From: Terriglobia bacterium
GTDB lineage: Bacteria > Acidobacteriota > Terriglobia > UBA7540
NCBI GenBank assembly: GCA_022866195.1
Contig: JALHUF010000216.1
Coordinates: 1 to 6,534, forward strand
Reading direction: 5' to 3'
Length of the DNA stretch: 6,534 bases
Shown one piece after another: positions 5,452 through 6,534 of the stretch; within the stretch, counting starts at the first letter, position 1, and each line of letters begins with the position of its first letter. A program made the translations under genes and the position numbers. The notes under the pieces are model-generated. The model was not told the DNA's origin. It searched no databases and worked only from the letters and a program-made list of their open reading frames with translations.

Positions 5452-6534
5452 CTAGCCGCCGTACTCCCGTGCCGCCTCATACATGGCGACAACGTTTTCT
5501 GGCGGGACTTCTGGCTGGATATTGTGAACGGCGCAGAGGACGTAACCACCTCCCGCTGCGAGCTCAGCGATCCGACGTTTCACTTCCTGCCGGACTTCTT
5601 CGGTTGTGCCGGTCGGCAGTACCCTGTGGGTGTCGATTCCTCCCCAGAAGGTCAGATCCTGGCCGAACTCCCGCTTGAGGCGTCGGGGGTCCATATCTGC
5701 CGCCGAAACCTGGACGGGATTCAGGGCAGTAATCCCCAGTTCAATCAGGTCCGGCACGAAGGTGTAAACGGCGCCGCAGGAGTGGTAGAGGATGGGTTTG
5801 CCGTACCGCCTGACGGCCTCCGCCATTTTCCGGTGCTGGGGTTTTATCAGTTTCCTATAGAGGTCGGGGCGGAAGAGCGTCGTCTTCTGAATGGCGATGT
5901 CGTCGCCATACATCACCACGTCCACGAAGTCTCCCGCTTCCTCCAGGGCTCGATGAGCAATGTTGACCCAAATCTCCGCGATCCGTGCCAGCAGGCCTTC
6001 GGCGAAGGCCGGGTGAAGCAGGAGGTCTTCGAGCCTCGCCCCGTAGCCGCGGACAAACTGGCACTGGTGCACGGGCCCCACAGGAAGGCTCAGGATGACG
6101 GCGTAATCGGTCTCCTCATGAAGCGTCCGTGCCCGCTCTCGCAGTCCGCGATAGCGACCGGGATCTTGCGGGTCGGGCCAGGGGAACTTCTCAAGGTTCT
6201 GGAGGGTAGGTTCGTCGAGGCGGTAGAAAGGGCCGTCCGTGTTGATGAAATGTCCGCCCTTCGCACTCGTCCATGTGACGTCCCACTCATCCTGGAAGGC
6301 GTTCTCGGAGAGGCTGTGGTCAGGGTGAGCGTCGGGGCCTCCGAGGAGAAGGGGACGCGCGTCTACGTCGAAGCGCCGCAAGATCGCTTCGTGTGGGATG
6401 ACGGTGGACGAGCGCCTTGCCACGGTGACGGGTGGAGGCTCGGCAGGCAGACCCAGGTGAGCGACCAGCCGCGCGTGCGCCTGGGCTGTCATAGTGGTCG
6501 CAATCGTGGACCCCAGATCGATGGCAACGCGGTC
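5452..6534 (-). CDS. Uroporphyrinogen decarboxylase family (COG0407-type) protein, probably not HemE; 5' end outside window
   Basis: The visible 360 residues form the (beta/alpha)8 type of protein shared by HemE and the cobamide methyltransferases MtaA/MtbA. The frame is open before the ATG at 6492 and adds 14 codons reading DRVAIDLGSTIATT. This matches the usual N-terminal DRVPVDLGGT-like segment of the family, so the true start lies beyond 6534 and 6492 is an internal Met. Counting from the window edge, useful motifs are MYGDDIAIQ (208-216), YHSCGAV (250-256) with an H251-x-C253 pair, FWGGIDTH (296-303) and VLCAVHNIQPEVPPENV (332-348). The H-x-C pair resembles the zinc site that activates thiols in MtaA-like methyltransferases. 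No HemE-type arginine-rich N-terminal motif is visible, although the extreme N-terminus is missing. Substrate and pathway cannot be told from this sequence. It ends 55 bases before the predicted mrdA -35 box and is probably a separate unit. Confidence 0.88.
   Translation of the reverse strand, partial: DRVAIDLGSTIATTMTAQAHARLVAHLGLPAEPPPVTVARRSSTVIPHEAILRRFDVDARPLLLGGPDAHPDHSLSENAFQDEWDVTWTSAKGGHFINTDGPFYRLDEPTLQNLEKFPWPDPQDPGRYRGLRERARTLHEETDYAVILSLPVGPVHQCQFVRGYGARLEDLLLHPAFAEGLLARIAEIWVNIAHRALEEAGDFVDVVMYGDDIAIQKTTLFRPDLYRKLIKPQHRKMAEAVRRYGKPILYHSCGAVYTFVPDLIELGITALNPVQVSAADMDPRRLKREFGQDLTFWGGIDTHRVLPTGTTEEVRQEVKRRIAELAAGGGYVLCAVHNIQPEVPPENVVAMYEAAREYGG

Noticed and set aside
5452..6534. 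Haem-pathway HemE assignment
   Set aside because: The protein has the HSCG pair and the HNIQPEVPPEN segment of the non-HemE branch, and no haem gene is adjacent. The missing N-terminus prevents a final exclusion.
1..6534. CRISPR arrays, tRNA or rRNA genes, insertion sequences, phage attachment sites
   Set aside because: I saw no regularly spaced repeats, no tRNA-like cloverleaf, no transposase motifs and no flanking terminal repeats. All recognised genes are ordinary chromosomal types with similar base composition.

Overview
The window is about 6.5 kb of GC-rich bacterial chromosome. All genes recognised here are on the minus strand, so the biological order runs from high to low coordinates: a uroporphyrinogen-decarboxylase-family gene (5452-6534, 5' end outside the window), mrdA for penicillin-binding protein 2 (3362-5272), rodA (2257-3345), a 253-base leader or spacer, and an RNase E/G family gene (1-2003, 3' end outside the window). 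The long plus-strand reading frames lie opposite these genes and are judged to be shadows.

The high GC content, the protein style and the order mrdA-rodA-RNase E/G suggest an Acidobacteriota-like organism. This is inference from general family knowledge and not a database match. The opening of the RNase (MSKELFISSSPHETKVAVLE) and the many URO-D-like proteins outside haem synthesis seen in that phylum fit this.

Functionally, RodA (a SEDS glycosyltransferase) and PBP2 (its class B transpeptidase partner) form the core of the elongasome, which builds the lateral cell wall. Their genes are 16 bases apart and were probably co-transcribed from a sigma70-like promoter upstream of mrdA. An RNase E/G gene next to shape genes recalls the mreBCD-maf-rng neighbourhood of E. 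coli. Here mreB, mreC and mreD are not between mrdA and the upstream URO-D-family gene, so they lie elsewhere or are further away.

The most unusual feature is in the RNase gene. Its S1 RNA-binding domain is split by a low-complexity insertion about 359 residues longer than the same segment of E. coli RNase E. The insertion carries two arginine-rich boxes and one short non-repetitive motif. Both edge genes are truncated by the window. The RNase stops just after its first catalytic aspartate. The URO-D-like protein continues in frame past its first visible ATG to the window edge.
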